From Oxytricha trifallax (taxonomy: Eukaryota; Ciliophora; Spirotrichea; Sporadotrichida; Oxytrichidae): 64,000 nucleotides of DNA. Every line of letters starts with the position of its first letter. The stretch's first letter is position 1. The notes beneath the pieces were generated by a model that ran no database searches, was not told the origin of the DNA, and saw only the letters and a list, made by a program, of their open reading frames with translations. Location: the NCBI GenBank assembly GCA_000711775.1, contig ARYC01002623.1, positions 25,035 to 89,034 of the forward strand, given 5' to 3'. A program made the translations under genes and the position numbers. This document shows positions 13,901 through 26,461 of this stretch, piece by piece.

Positions 13901-15750
13901 AGGTGAGAGTATCCCCTTGACAAGGAGTTTTGTATAAATCGGAGAAAAGAAAACATAAATACTAATGTAGTTTCAGAATATAATTTATTTAGCAATGCAT
14001 ATTTATCAGAATCTGGTTCAATTTATAAATTAACAAGAAAATTATTTTGGTTAATACTTCTTCTATTTGGCCTTCAATAACACAATTAGAATAAATATAT
14101 ATTGTTAAAACTGTTCCATGATTTTGAATTAATCTATATTTATGAGTAATACTGGAAAATAGGAGGTTAATTTTTATGAATAACACCAGAGGTGACTTTT
14201 CAAGTGTCTACATTTAAGATATATAGATTCAAGGAAAATGACGTGCAATCTTTGAAAATTCCAAAGGATAGTCAATTTTTAAGAAAATAAATTTGATTAC
14301 CTCATCAGATTAACAATAGCAGTTAAAATAGGTTGATATACATCTCATTCTGAAAAATTTGCAAAATTAAACATCACTTATTCATCAATAGTTCGAACCT
14401 CGAGTAACGGATTAGAGCAATTTTTTTATTTATATCATTCATATTAAAAAGCTCTCCGCATTTTCAGTATTTAAATAAATTAACAAATTTCAATATAAAG
14501 ATGATTATCTTGTAGAAGAAACATATAAATAAAAATCCTCATTCATCTACTTAAATGGAGCATAGCAATTTTATTCTGGAAATAAATCCTTTTAATTTTG
14601 CAAATATTCTTCAATTTTTGAAGTTTTCATTAATTAATACATTAATTGTTAATAAGCATTCCTATTACTAAAATGTTTCAGCAAATTAAAGGGGGAGCAT
14701 TTACTTATAAAACTCAAATAACTCAGATAAACCCAATATTCACATATGTCTAAGCAAGATATATTGGTTTTTATTTGTTTCTGAAAACCATACAATTCAG
14801 ATTGAAATTTTAAAAGTTATAAACATAAAAATAGGATATATTGGCGGAGTTCATATGTAAATAAATTGTAAAACAATATTATTCTGATATCACTATAACG
14901 GGTATTGTGAAATTAAATGATATAAGTTGTATAATAGTTTGGAGATTTTGTTTATCTGGAATGAAAAAAAATCATATTGATGTTTCGTGTATAGTATATG
15001 CAAAAAATACTAAGTCTTTTGGGAAGAAGCATTTCTCTAAATATTAATGCGAGAACAATCTTATTCTTCAGAGAATGCATCTCAATGGAATTTAAAGTTT
15101 GGGTACGGGTTCAGTATTGAAATTATCAAAGACGAAGAATTTAATTCCTTAACAAAACTAAATAAATGTTTAATAGACACATTCTTGATTATTATATAGC
15201 AGATAAATACCTATACACATTTCAAACAAGCTTAAATAATGTATTCTTTTACAAAATATAGTAGCGGAGCATTACTATTATAATAAAAGATTTAATCTAT
15301 TCGATTAATAACAATTTCACAATTTTCATGCATGAACTTACAGGTGATATTTTTTAGTAAGAATACAAAATTATTAAGATGTAAATTTCATTAACACAAA
15401 TAATTTAACGTTTTACAGAGGATTAAAATATGTTGTGAACTCTACCCCTATATATAAAAACACTGAATTCGTAAATAATTAAGGTGGTTCTAGAGGTGGC
15501 ATATCCTTAATTGATTATTCAAATGTAACTCAAACAGATATTTCAGGAAAGGAATCTAATGCGCTCATGTAAAATAGATTTTTTTCATGTTGATATATAC
15601 TCTAACTTTTACTAAGATGATGTGGATGTACTAATTCTGTTGAATCAATTGAGGAATGTTAAAGATAGTAAATGGAATAGTGCTGAAATTTTTATTAAGT
15701 TCAAGAATGATGTTAATATTAACAATATATCAGCTTGATAGGGCCAATTT
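10900..15750 (+). pseudogene. Decayed large gene with beta-helix-like GGA repeats
   Basis: I read this as a long, decayed plus-strand gene. The main evidence is a motif that recurs at irregular spacing: Asn or Ser, then Gly-Gly-[Ala/Ser/Val/Phe] followed by a hydrophobic strand. Copies sit near 12574 (NRGGAIHL), 12638 (NRAVIGRVIYLDN), 13029 (NRSGGFL), 13278 (GTGVVV), 14684 (QRGSIYL), 14838 (IGGVHM), 15259 (SSGALLL) and 15483 (GGSRGGISL). Such repeats are typical of right-handed parallel beta-helix surface proteins. A Ser/Thr-rich run lies near 11785-11830, followed by a CHYFG block at about 11880. Frames change several times and TGA codons interrupt, so no intact product exists here. TAA/TAG must be read as Gln. 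The true start, end and number of exons are unknown. A paralogous N-terminal part appears at 54790-55260. Confidence 0.45.
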
Positions 15751-16740
15751 ACTTAGCTTACTCTAATCTAAAATTTGTTTGATGAACAGATAATGATAAA
15801 TAAGATACAGTGAAAATATGTTTTTGGAAAGAGATGCAACGACTAAAAACTCAGCGTGAAGAGTAGCTAAATCTAAATATTAACAAAATCCATTAATAAT
15901 AATTACAGTTTAAGTTAATAGGTATATTTAATCCAGATATTTAATAAATTGGGATGCAATTTGATTTGAATATTTTCCTAGTTAGTGGTTGTTATATATT
16001 TGAATTATTAGTTTTACATTTTAATTTTTGAAATTCCTCATTTTTAATGTATTTTAACATACTCAAAAGCAGCTTTCATTAATGTAAATTTAATTTCTTA
16101 TAAGATTGATTATCTTTGAAATAAAATAATCATAATACTTAGATGTAAATTTATTTTTGCTAAGAATGATAATTATATAACATTATTATAAATAAGGTGT
16201 TTAAATGAAATTTTATGCTAATATTTTTAAAAAATAGATTTGGCACTTAAATTTTTTATATTCAAATATATGCAAGTAAAGCACAATTTTAAAATCCAAC
16301 TTAAAAATCCAATTTATTTCATAAACTAATTTATAATTGTAAATATAATAATTCTCGATGTTTTCTTTGATTAAATGAGCATTAATTCAAACTACATTTA
16401 TTTAGTTGGCAATATTAATCTCAATGTAATATCTTAATTATAAGAAAACTTATTAAACTAAGTAGCTTTGAAATATGTCAAAAATAAACACTATTTAATA
16501 TTATCAATAAAAATTAGATATCTTTTTAAAATCTAAAATTTAAATTTCTTTACAAGCGGACCTAAAAAAGCAAAATTTTCAGAATTAAAATGCTTTCTTC
16601 TCTAAAACTATCATAGAAACAATTATAAAGGATATAATTAAATTAAATAAAATAAAGATAGCGAAATTTCCAACCTAAAAACACACTAAGGATATCAGAT
16701 AAAGCTCTAGAAGACACATTTTCAAAGGAATCGCTCAATA
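15751..16740. other. AT-rich stretch without recognisable genes
   Basis: Mostly A/T runs; no supported coding tract, repeat or hairpin. Confidence 0.5.
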
Positions 16741-17860
16741 TTTTTACCTATTTATCACAATAAGAAAAGTGTGTGGTTAAATTAAAGTAAGAAATTATTG
16801 TTTTTTGCTAGTACTATTATTAAAAAGGACAAGTCGAGTTTAGATTATAGATATCTCTGCTGAGTTTAAGATCTCGCCCAATTTTGCATATATAAGAATA
16901 TATAACTCCACTAATTATACTCAGTCCTTTTTAACAACAAAAATATCAAGAGATCTACACAACCTACCATATTCAAAATTTCTTCAATTCAGGTAGTCCA
17001 AATCTAGACAGTTAAAAATACTCAATTGCAAGCCCTTTTCCATTATCATCAACTAAATATCAATCAGACTCACCATCTATAACTAACCTTACCAAATACA
17101 TAGCTTGAAAAGTTGATCCAGCAAATCTGGCAACAACCAGAATGACATTAAAGAGTTAGACTGCATCAAGAGGTAGTAAGAAATCTAGGACTAGAAAGAC
17201 AACGACATTAAAACCCTAGTAATTAAGCGGCAATATACCTACACCTACCGATCAGTAAATAAAAAGAATGACAAGCAAAAACTAAACCTACTAAATAAAA
17301 TAAATAAGAATCCACAAAATTAAATAATTTAATATAATTTTAAAGCAGAACTGACTGATGTTAAAAGACTCAGTAATTAGGAACTGCATTCTTTACACAT
17401 TAACAAAAAAGTTATGATCTAAAGGAGTCTAATGGATTATCCCAATTATTAACAAAAGCAGTAAATACATCCCAACGCAATGTAAGCATTCTTAATGGAT
17501 TACGATCCCATTTTTAACCAAGTTATATTCAATAAAAGTTATTTCAAAACATGAAAGCTTTATAAAGAAAGATTTAGTTTAACTAATTTCCACTACTTTA
17601 GAAATTGTATATTATTTAAAATAAGATATTACTATTTAATTGAAAATATACGAGAACCAACTTATGAGATTTCAAGAACAAAGATGGTAAATGGCTAAAT
17701 AGTTATATAAAAAATTTCAAGAAACAAAAGAAAGTCAAAGAGAAAGACCCAGAGATGAAGAAGAAAAATTGAGGATAAAAGCTCCTATAAAAAGGAGACA
17801 TGATAAGACATATAGCTTAACATATTATAGTCATATGTCCTCCGTGGACTATATGTTACT
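16740..17860 (+). other. Coding-like tract, Ser/Gln/Lys-rich, unassigned
   Basis: The C content rises on the plus strand. One frame is open from about 16915 to a TGA near 17105 and gives a Ser/Pro/Tyr-rich peptide. Another is open from about 17125 to 17300 and gives a Lys/Thr/Gln-rich peptide with several Arg-Lys pairs. A further purine-rich block covers 17640-17800. No domain is recognised. It could be the cytoplasmic tail of the beta-helix gene upstream, but the two are separated by about 1 kb of AT-rich DNA. This assignment is a guess. Confidence 0.22.
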
Positions 17861-19990
17861 TAATAACTTTTATTATAGAAAATTATTTATAGGCAGCTTC
17901 TATATTAATTAAGTGATTTAGTAAAATCAGATTTGCTTTTAATTAAAATCTATATATAATTAGAACTTATATTCTAGTTCTTTTCATATAGCACATTTAA
18001 TATGAATATAATTTGAAATAATATTAATTAAAATTAAGTAATTTGATGAGCTTAAAAAGCTCATAAACTTCTTAAAAGAATGTAGAAGCTTTATTGTTAA
18101 GAATTTCATTTTATTTATATTGTATATTTAAAGTATTATATACAAATAACTAACTCTAAATGTAAATAATTAAAAATACTAAAATATAAATCAGCGAAAC
18201 TCATTTTCAAAGTTTCATTTCTTTTAATAAATGAAAGCAAACACATTCACTCTGAACATTTAAATTGAATAAATTCTATGCATTCTGTTTATTAGAACAA
18301 AATATTTTGTTCTTGCGAGTTTGATAAATTAAGGACGCTTTATAATAGCAATCATAATAATTATTAATTTATGGTATTTAGGTGAGACAAATTACAAGGA
18401 AATTAAAATACTTTTAATTGATATATAATTGCGTTGTTAATAATATAGATAACTTTTCAAATTAAGATTAAAAGTAGGGTGATATCTAAATGAATATAAA
18501 ATTATTAGTAAATTATGGATTTTAGGAATTTTATAAAATGTCCTGAATTAGATTCAAAACTAAAAATACAATTTAGATAAAAACCTTTTTAGATTATTAA
18601 AATTACTGTAGATAGGTTGAGTGTAGAGGCAATCAAAATAAAAACTAAATCCCTTCTAATGTTTAGCTAACATATTCTAAATTTGTATTTTAATTAACGA
18701 ATTTAAATAAATTTTAATATGATCACAATGGTAAAATCGAATTCTAATCATCACTTAGGATAATATTAAGTTTACAAATGTTATATTAACTATTATTTTG
18801 TTAATATGTTTCATCATTATAACTATATTTTTATGTCTATTTAATTAGCAATTTTCTTAAAATTATTTGACTAAATATCAATTAAAAATTTGATTGACTT
18901 ACTTTTTGCCAGCTACAACTTTTCTAATATCTTTAAATTAATACTAAACTTTAATTGTTAATATTGAAAGTATATTTATTTTTTTTTTAAAAATGAGCAA
19001 TTACATGAATAAAAAGATATTTATTTTTTTATTAAATCTGCATGGTAATCACTTTACTTTGTTCCCCGAACATCTCATCAGCTGCTTTGTCTTCATTCTC
19101 AATGGTTTCTATTACTTTTTACTGTCATTCTGCAATAATAGTCTATTAATTTATTAGCTTTGTCAATCTATAAAAATAGATAATACATTTTAGCAAGTTA
19201 GTATTATTAGACAAAGTAGAGCATTGTTATAAGAAGATACTTCTAAAATGAACTGTACTATTTAGTATTAAAATCTTTATATACCATATTAATATATTTA
19301 GATCAAAGTTCCTTTAATTATTTTGGGATATTTTCAATGGAGATCGCCAAATTAATATTTGATAAAAACTTAAGTTTGTCCTATAAAATAATAAAATAAA
19401 TACAGAGTTAATCAGTCAAGTTGTTGAAGAATACTGCAGACCATATGACTGTCAATGGCTTTTCTTAATAAATTTTATTACTACTATAAAAATAACTATA
19501 TTATTTTAAAAGTAAAATTCTTAATAAATGTCAAGCAAAATACTAGTAAATAACATTAAAATAAAAATAAAATAATTGTATTTAATTTTATCATTATTTT
19601 TTAAATTTGCTTAATAAAAATAAAAAAAATTACAATATTTTTGCACATGAAAAGATTTAAATTTTTATTATTTTTTTTAAATTACTTAAATAAGTTAAAA
19701 ATGAAACAGTACATATCTTAATATATAATATTTTGAAATGCAAAATAATTTTTCGATATTGAAACAGCAATAAAAGGGAAAAGTAAAAATAGAGACAATA
19801 AAAATTGGCAATAATTAAATAATATAATGGGATTTAATATATGGAATAAACTTAAAATTTTTAAATAAATTCAAAAAAAATTTTCCTTCAAAATGCTTAT
19901 AATATATTTAAAAGCTCATTGACATCAAGATATTACCATATTTTGTAACAAAAAATGATTGAAAAAATAAACAGGATTCGAGTCACATCT
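17861..19990. other. AT-rich stretch without recognisable genes
   Basis: Very low complexity with long T and A runs. Nothing supportable is seen on either strand. Confidence 0.55.
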
Positions 19991-20004
19991 ACGTTAATAA
20001 AAAT

Positions 20005-20110
20005 ATATTATTCCAATATTAAATTTGAATGTTAAGAATTATTTTGAATTTGATTTACTACATATCAAAAATGGCTTACGTTAACTATATTAGTTTGAAA
20101 TTCCGATATA
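20005..20110 (+). repeat. Dispersed segment shared with ~11620-11700
   Basis: The block TTATTCCAATATTA[A/G]ATTTGAAT occurs here and at about 11619. After it, both copies have a TTGATTTACT motif within ~40 bp. At 54800-54840 a third site shares TTTAATTAGAAATTGATTTA with the 11.65-kb copy. Two of the three lie just before reading regions with a CHYFG block, so this may be the 5' flank of a small gene family. Confidence 0.4.
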
Positions 20111-20234
20111 GTTACTTTGTTTGCAATTTTCTACTTTTTTAAAAAATTTTGCATTTTAAATGTTTTATTTCTTTATTTGATTCATACACATATCTAGGTC
20201 TGCAATAAAATAAGATTTAGGATTTTCACATTCT

Positions 20235-20850
20235 ATGACAGAGAGGCAAATAGCTAAGAAATTTGAATTATTTAACCCACAGTAATTAATTAATGGCGAA
20301 ATCACAAGAGATTATGAATCTTAAGCTAAACTACAAGATAATAATATAAATAGCATCAACCAATGTCCTTAAAATTATTTACAGGGAAAGACCTTATAAT
20401 TGATTAAAATAAAAAATAAGAAAATGCCATAGTGTGATAAAGTCGTGGTAAAACATATATCTTAGAAGATTTCAAATCATAAGACCGAGAAGCTCAATAA
20501 GAGAATATATCATGTGTTGGCATCAAGTCATCAGATGACTATATAATAGTTTCTTGGTATTTGAAAGCCATGGAATATAATTTGCATAGTTACAGTCTCG
20601 AATGACAATTCCTTGTAAAAGAGTCATTTGACTAAAAACCTTAAAAAATCATCATGAAAATTAGATTTCTAGCCAATGGATGAAATACACCTCTTATTTC
20701 TTACAACTCAAAAGATACATATTTAATAGAGGAGTCTTAAAAAACTAGATTAATGTCAAACCAGCCATATAAAAAATACAATATTGAAAATAACTCCATT
20801 TGAAGAGAGGATCTTCAGAATATTCCCTTTACCAAAATAAACAATTTTCG
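20235..20850 (+). pseudogene. Possible protein kinase remnant
   Basis: A frame opening with ATG at about 20237 runs ~100 codons to a TGA, with TAA/TAG as Gln. In the neighbouring frame a segment reads SSDDYIIV then YLKAMEYNLHSY, which resembles the hinge region of Ser/Thr kinases (…YIVMEYMEYDLHSY-like). About 170 bases further on, another frame reads RYIFNRGVLKNQINVKPAI, close in pattern to the kinase catalytic loop preceded by IHSRGVLHRDIKPANI. The catalytic Asp motif is not intact here, and the frame changes at least three times. No glycine-rich loop or DFG could be placed confidently. If the homology is real this is an old, dead copy of a CMGC-like kinase; it might instead be chance resemblance. 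Confidence 0.35.
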
Positions 20851-21776
20851 CAAAAATCAAAATAGAGTCTAGTAATTGATAATTCAAAAGTATATATTAC
20901 TATTTTTTAATAGATATAACCTCAGTTCTGTAAGAATAAGATTAGCTTTTTATGAACTATAAAATTATTTATAAGATGAGAAAGGTTTAGCTAAAAGTTT
21001 TTTATTTTTTTTAGTTAATCTTTAATTCGAAGAGGACATTTTTGAAACAAACCCTCAAATAACTTAAATTAATAGTAAATTATAATTTATTATATTTAAA
21101 ACCCTAATTGGTTAGCTATTGAAATCAGAGTAAAAAATATTGTTCTTAAAATGTAGCCCCCAAGAAATTTATGTTTATTTTTCAATATGTAAATTGTAAG
21201 AAAAATTAATTATTAAATTATATAATTTCAAGTAAAACGTTCAATATATGTAAGAGGGACAAAGAAGAAGTAAAGAAGGAACATGGTTCGATAAAGAGTT
21301 TTAAAGACAAATTGGTGCTTAAAGTAATTACTGAAAAAAAAGAAGATATATAAATTAGAGATTATTATTTTGATTTAAGTATAGAAAAAGATAGCTTCAA
21401 TTTTTTTTCAATTACATTTCATAATAGTTTTCTAAAATTGTCATTTTTCTTAATGCAAGATTTTTGACACTCTTTCTTTTCTCTGCATTATTTCATAATT
21501 ATATAGTGACTCAATAAGTATGGAATTTTACGAATCTAGGTTTTAAGGATTGAAATTAAAAAGCCGACACTTTGCCGGAGCCTTAAATAAGTACGAGCTG
21601 AGATAATGCTCAGCCTTGACAAATTATCTATGTTTCATTAGCATTTTAGATAGACTTCTCTGCCAGGAAGGTATCCTTAGATTGAGTCATTCAAAAAGTA
21701 AAAGTTATATTAATTTAATTAAATAATTCTATCTATATATTTATGTTAAATATATATATTTAGACCTATTTAGCAA
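20851..21776. other. AT-rich stretch without recognisable genes
   Basis: A few purine-rich lines (21240-21360) but no supported frame or motif. Confidence 0.45.
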
Positions 21777-23330
21777 TCAATTAATTTAAGCTAATGATTA
21801 ACCTTCAAGAAATTGCTTAGCTAAATTCATTTCTTCGTCAAATAGCATCAGGCGGCTCCTTCTTTCTACTGCTTGGTGTAAATAACCGATCAAATATTTC
21901 CTTCTAGGCTGCCTTGCTAGGCTGGTAGAGCCACTGCAATTATTGCTACCGTTTGAACTGTTGTTGTTTCTATTGATGTGCATTTAAATCAAGCTATTGG
22001 CGTCTTCGCTGTAAGACTTCAATTCCTTATGCCATTCACTTTTGTCAATAATTAATAAATTTTCCACATCGTAGGAATAAGTGTCTGAAAAAACTGTTAA
22101 ATTTGTAAAGTAACTCTCTTCATCATTGTTGCTTGACTTAATAGTAATAAGAAGATTTGAACAAATTGAATTTTTTCGTAAATTTTTGGATTAAATTATC
22201 GATTTTTAGCCAATAAGATCAGCGATTTACTAGAAATATGGATCTATATTTATAAAATAAGCACTCTTATTGCAAGAAGGACATTTTCAGCGTTTTGCCT
22301 TGTGGTTCATGCTGATTTAAGCTTTAAGATCAAAGCTGTCCAAATGTTTACAAAGTTCTTCTCTTGCTCGATTGTATATTGGTTTACGAGTTATAGAGCA
22401 AAGAGTAGATATACTGACTAATTTTGCATCTTTATATCAATTTCACAAATATCTCAATCTTCATTATTATTTTAGGAGTAAACCCTTTACCTTAAGAGCT
22501 GCTTGTTATATCCTCTGAGTTGATATAAAGTTAATTACATCAAATCTTTTACAATGAAAATTCCCTTCCATGCATAGAATTTATGATTGAATTAACTATC
22601 GAAATTCTTCTACTCTTAATTACAATTCAATCTTATTCTTAAGTCTCTTTATCATGCTAGTAATTCCAAGAATATAATCCTTCCTTTATCTTGTATCATT
22701 TGGTGGATCCTAAATTATAAAGTTCTTTGGATTGTCATTGCTCGATGTTATTTGACAAAATATTGGGAAACAGTGCTCATAGTCTACACAATCTAATCTT
22801 ATACATCTGATTTAAACTCTTAAATGAGAGTCTGAGAGATTTATAAACTTTGAAATTCTTGGACATGTCTTCGCTAAAAACACAAATTCTCTTGCAAATT
22901 ATTATCTTTAACTCAATTATTTATTAAATATTTAACTTTTGGAAACCTTAAATGGTTGGAGAAAAATAAAATAGGGATTGCGAAAGGGTCTTTTTACATA
23001 AATTGACACATGTGAAAAACATACAGTTATTGGCTGCCTTATACTGGGTTGTAATCATATATATATATATTGCTTTCCAAAAAACTTAGATGTTTATCTT
23101 TTCCACTATTTCTGCATGTCTTTAAAATATATCTTTGATATTAATAAGATCTAGAATAGTATAAATGAATTGAACTTAAGATCTTTTGTCAATTAGACTC
23201 GTCGTCATAATATCTTGAAACTAAAGAGAATGCATTAATTTGTTTGCTGTAGAGTATTTACTGAAGAGCCTTCTTGACAATTCATTATAAGTTCAGTGCC
23301 AGTAATCGGGGAGGGATAAGCTTCAGCAAG
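21777..23330 (-). pseudogene. Broken PIAS/Siz-type SUMO E3 ligase gene (SP-RING)
   Basis: The minus strand carries a recognisable SP-RING SUMO E3 ligase, the enzyme class that directs SUMO from the E2 to nuclear targets. The zinc-binding SP-RING (about 22430-22195) reads STLCSITRKPI, then LCKHLDSFDLKA, then KCPSCNKSAYFINIDPYF, matching the order and spacing of Siz/PIAS proteins. Upstream, KGIFIVKDLMQLTLYQLRGY resembles the conserved strand just before the RING, and ITSMIKRLKNKIEL resembles the preceding segment. Downstream is a ~140-residue tail rich in Asn, Ser and acidic residues, ending in TGA at 21777-21779. Damage: TGA at 22287-22289 sits exactly at the conserved Trp before CPSC; the expected Cys after CKHL is Ser; and further TGAs and frame changes lie upstream. 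Reads through TAA/TAG as Gln. The 5' limit near 23330 is a guess. Confidence 0.75.
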
Positions 23331-23339
23331 CTTTAAATT

Positions 23340-24080
23340 TATTCTTAATAAATTATTAGGAAATAACTTTTTACTTTTTTAAAAATGATTATAATAATCT
23401 TCATCAATAACGATGAAAGATTTTGCTAAGTTAAATTATGGTTTTAGTAACTAAAAATAATAACTCTTTTAACAGAACCTTGATTAAAATACATAAATTT
23501 ATTGTTCGTATTCATTAGCTGTGGTGATTTAATGTTAGCCTTATTATAGAAATCCAGGCAATTTGAGTTTCGATATTTGATTTAAGTATTTATAGAACTA
23601 AAATCATCTTAATTTCGTTTTTATTCATGAGTCATATTTATTTGAACTTATATAATTTTTTGTTTTTAAATTAAAAAATTATCAATTTAAAATTAAAGGA
23701 TTAAACTTTTAAAAATATTTGAAATTATTAATATATATATCTCACTTAAGCAAATTATTTTTTAGTTGTTGAAATTTTATAATAAATCAGCTTTATTGTT
23801 AAATCATCTTAAATTTTTGAAATTACTTTTAATATTTTTATAAATTACCTTTCAATAAAATTTAAATATGCTTTATAATGAAATATTTTGACAATGACGT
23901 TGTTAAATAATTTGATAATTTTAGGAGTTTTTGGAATATTAGCATTACATATTTTTCATAAGTCAACCATTAATTAGAGTCTTGCTGCCTTTGTACTAGG
24001 TTAATTTAATGTATAAGATTAAAAGCATAAAATAGATTTGTTAAATTATTTAGATATAAAAATAAATTTCAATAAATTAG
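23340..24080. other. AT-rich stretch without recognisable genes
   Basis: Nothing supportable seen; composition drops to mostly A and T. Confidence 0.45.
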
Positions 24081-24082
24081 AA

Positions 24083-24914
24083 ATGTCTAATCATCAAATG
24101 TATCAAATAAAGTAAGATGCTGTTATGATCAATACTACCACTACTAAATTCGAGTTTATATTTTAAATTTAAAGTAATTTAATTATAAAATTTAAGTTGT
24201 AATTTAAATAGTAAAGCAAAAAGTTAAGTTATGCTGGCACAATCAAATAGAAATCAGTAAAATTTATCGGAATCAAATATAGATTAATAGGTTAAACTGG
24301 AGTATATAGATACGAATCAAGCAGTGAATCAAAATGATTATAGTGACCATTAAATATTTATTGCGAATCATAAATTACAGGAACTTGTGGAGTAAATAAA
24401 AATCAATGTTTATGTTTTATAGAGGTTTAAAGCGTAAAATAAATTTATTTAACAAATAATTAAATTTTTTAAATATTTAATTATATTTTAGCTTATTGTT
24501 AGTTGCAAGAAAATAGGGTGAGATCGGTAGACCCAATGAATTTATCATGAAAAAATATAAAAATAAACGTTTAAAAAATAAAATTATATCGAATAAAATT
24601 TATTAAATGTTAAGATTTTAACAGAAGTATTAGATCAAGCTAATTTACATTAATGGATAAGAGAATTTTTACATAAATTCGACTAAATGCTTGAGTTGCA
24701 ACAAAATGACGTGCAAGAAGTAGGAACATTTAGTATTTTTATTGAAGAAACGATAGAACATGAAATTATTCATTTAGTAATTGCTATCATATCACCTTAA
24801 ATTCATCTAAATCGTGAATATATAAAAATCTTCTATTTCAGCTTGCTCTTAATTAAGATTAATTTTAACAATAATAATTTAGTAAAAGCTAAATATGATA
24901 GGTATAAAGAATGA
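24083..24914 (+). other. Coding-like tract, three overlapping frames, unassigned
   Basis: Three plus-strand frames follow one another under the ciliate code. An ATG at 24083 opens 84 codons to TGA at 24335. An overlapping ATG at 24231 opens 96 codons to TGA at 24519, with an N-terminus rich in Asn, Gln and Ser. A third frame is open from about 24540 to TGA at 24912-24914 and gives an acidic, Leu/Ile/Glu-rich, probably helical segment of about 110 residues. This composition looks more like a protein than the flanking DNA does, and the segments could be exons of one gene. I do not recognise a family. Chance open frames of this size are expected here, so the call is tentative. Confidence 0.3.
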
Positions 24915-26320
24915 AGAAAATGAAATTATTATATTAAAAAATGGCGAATAAGCAAATTATATACACTTAAATTGCTTATAATGAATCACATTATTTTGCT
25001 AAGTTATTACTATGCATTATGATTTATTATTAATTAATTAATTTCTTTATCTTAAAATATAATTTCACTATGCTATTTGGACAACCTTTTAAACTATTTT
25101 TGTCATCTTATGATCTATTAAATATCAATAGAAGTAACTTAAAGTTTGTAATTTTTAACAGTATTAAGTTTAGATTCATAGATAGTAATTTTTAAGTATA
25201 AAAAAGGCTAAGATAAGCATTAAGCCGATCATGAATCATACAATTTTTAGAGCTAAAAGTTTTAACATTTTATATTGAATATAATTATTTTCATTTTGAA
25301 ATTAATAAATTTCGTAAAAAGCTAATAATTATTGAGTTAGTTATAAAAATGCATTTTATTTTAATTAACAATATTGTTTTTACGATTGTTTCATTCAAAA
25401 ATGCATTAAATATTTGTACATGAGATCTCAAAATATTTAAAAAATGAGCAAAGTTTGATGCAACTAAAGTATGCAATTCACAGTAGCTAAGATATTCATT
25501 AATTCGAACCTGTTGAAAATGGTTCATATATATAATGACATTTATATTATTATTTTATATGAATTTCACTAATAATAAATTAGTGAAATGCATTTCACCA
25601 ATCTAACATTAGTGAAATTCATATAAATCAATATTACTTATGTTATATAAACTATTAATGCATTGATAATTTTAACTATTTATATATTAATAATTTATTG
25701 TCCTAATATAGGACATGATTAATATCTTATAGTATATATTCTAAAAATGTAATACTGTTTTGATAATAGTTTAAATTAGATTAAGTTATGATATACAAGT
25801 ATATATAGACTTTTACAAATTCTAATTAGATTTTAGGAACATTGTTCTTTTAAGAAAAGAGATTCAAATTTTTTTCATTTATTCACTATTTATGGATAAA
25901 AAAATATTATATATTATAAAAAGGGACCCTAAAAAATCGATATAGAAATAAGCATAATTACAGATAGATTTATGACTAATTACATAAGGAATATTAGGAT
26001 TCCTTAATTAGATACTCAATGTAATTATTAATATTTAGTAAAAATATAATGTATTTATTATTATACTTATATTAGCTTAATAATTATTATATATAAATGT
26101 ATTACACTAGTTTAATTAAGTATAGCATTTTAGATAACTAAAACAATGTCATTTAATGAGTCTTCGTTCGTTAAAAGCCAAAATTTTCAAAAATCACAAT
26201 GTTTCAAGTAAACTATTGGGTTTTGTTAATATATGCCTCAATGCCATCTAATGGCTATAATAATTAATTTTTGTAATCGATATGAATATCGATTATTATT
26301 TATATTAATGTACTAGTTAC
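24915..26320. other. AT-rich spacer left of the TBE
   Basis: AT-rich with one strong hairpin at 25554-25627 (listed separately). A weak minus-strand frame at 25291-25527 shows no protein-like features. Confidence 0.5.
25554..25627. repeat. Nested hairpin: 20-bp perfect inverted repeat
   Basis: TTTATATGAATTTCACTAAT at 25554-25573 is matched exactly by its reverse complement at 25608-25627. Between the arms is a second dyad centred on ATGCAT (GTGAAATGCATTTCAC, about 25583-25598). The motif TAGTGAAAT therefore appears four times in alternating orientation within 74 bp. Confidence 0.9.
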
Positions 26321-26323
26321 ATT
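26321..26323. repeat. TBE target-site duplication (left ATT)
   Basis: ATT directly precedes the element's first base, and ATT follows its last base at 30475-30477. A 3-bp AnT-type duplication is the known TBE insertion signature. Confidence 0.85.
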
Positions 26324-26457
26324 CAAAACCCCAAAACCCTTTCAGTAGTTTAATTGAGTTTTTGATTGATATAAATAAACTATTAGTGCATACTTTATTA
26401 GGGTTTTAATAGGGTTTATGTAGGGGTTTAATGTTTAAATATTAGTAATTTAAGTGA
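26324..26457 (+). repeat. TBE left inverted terminal repeat (134 bp)
   Basis: It begins with the C4A4 telomere-like tract and pairs with 30341-30474 with only scattered mismatches (for example TAGTTTAATTGAG versus TAATTTGATTGAG). The inner edge is 4 bp before the transposase ATG, so the repeat probably also contains the transposase promoter. Confidence 0.93.
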
Positions 26458-26461
26458 GTAT

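Noticed and set aside
25291-25527. 78-codon minus-strand frame
   Set aside because: AT-driven composition, no motif, no extension with the ciliate code that improves it.
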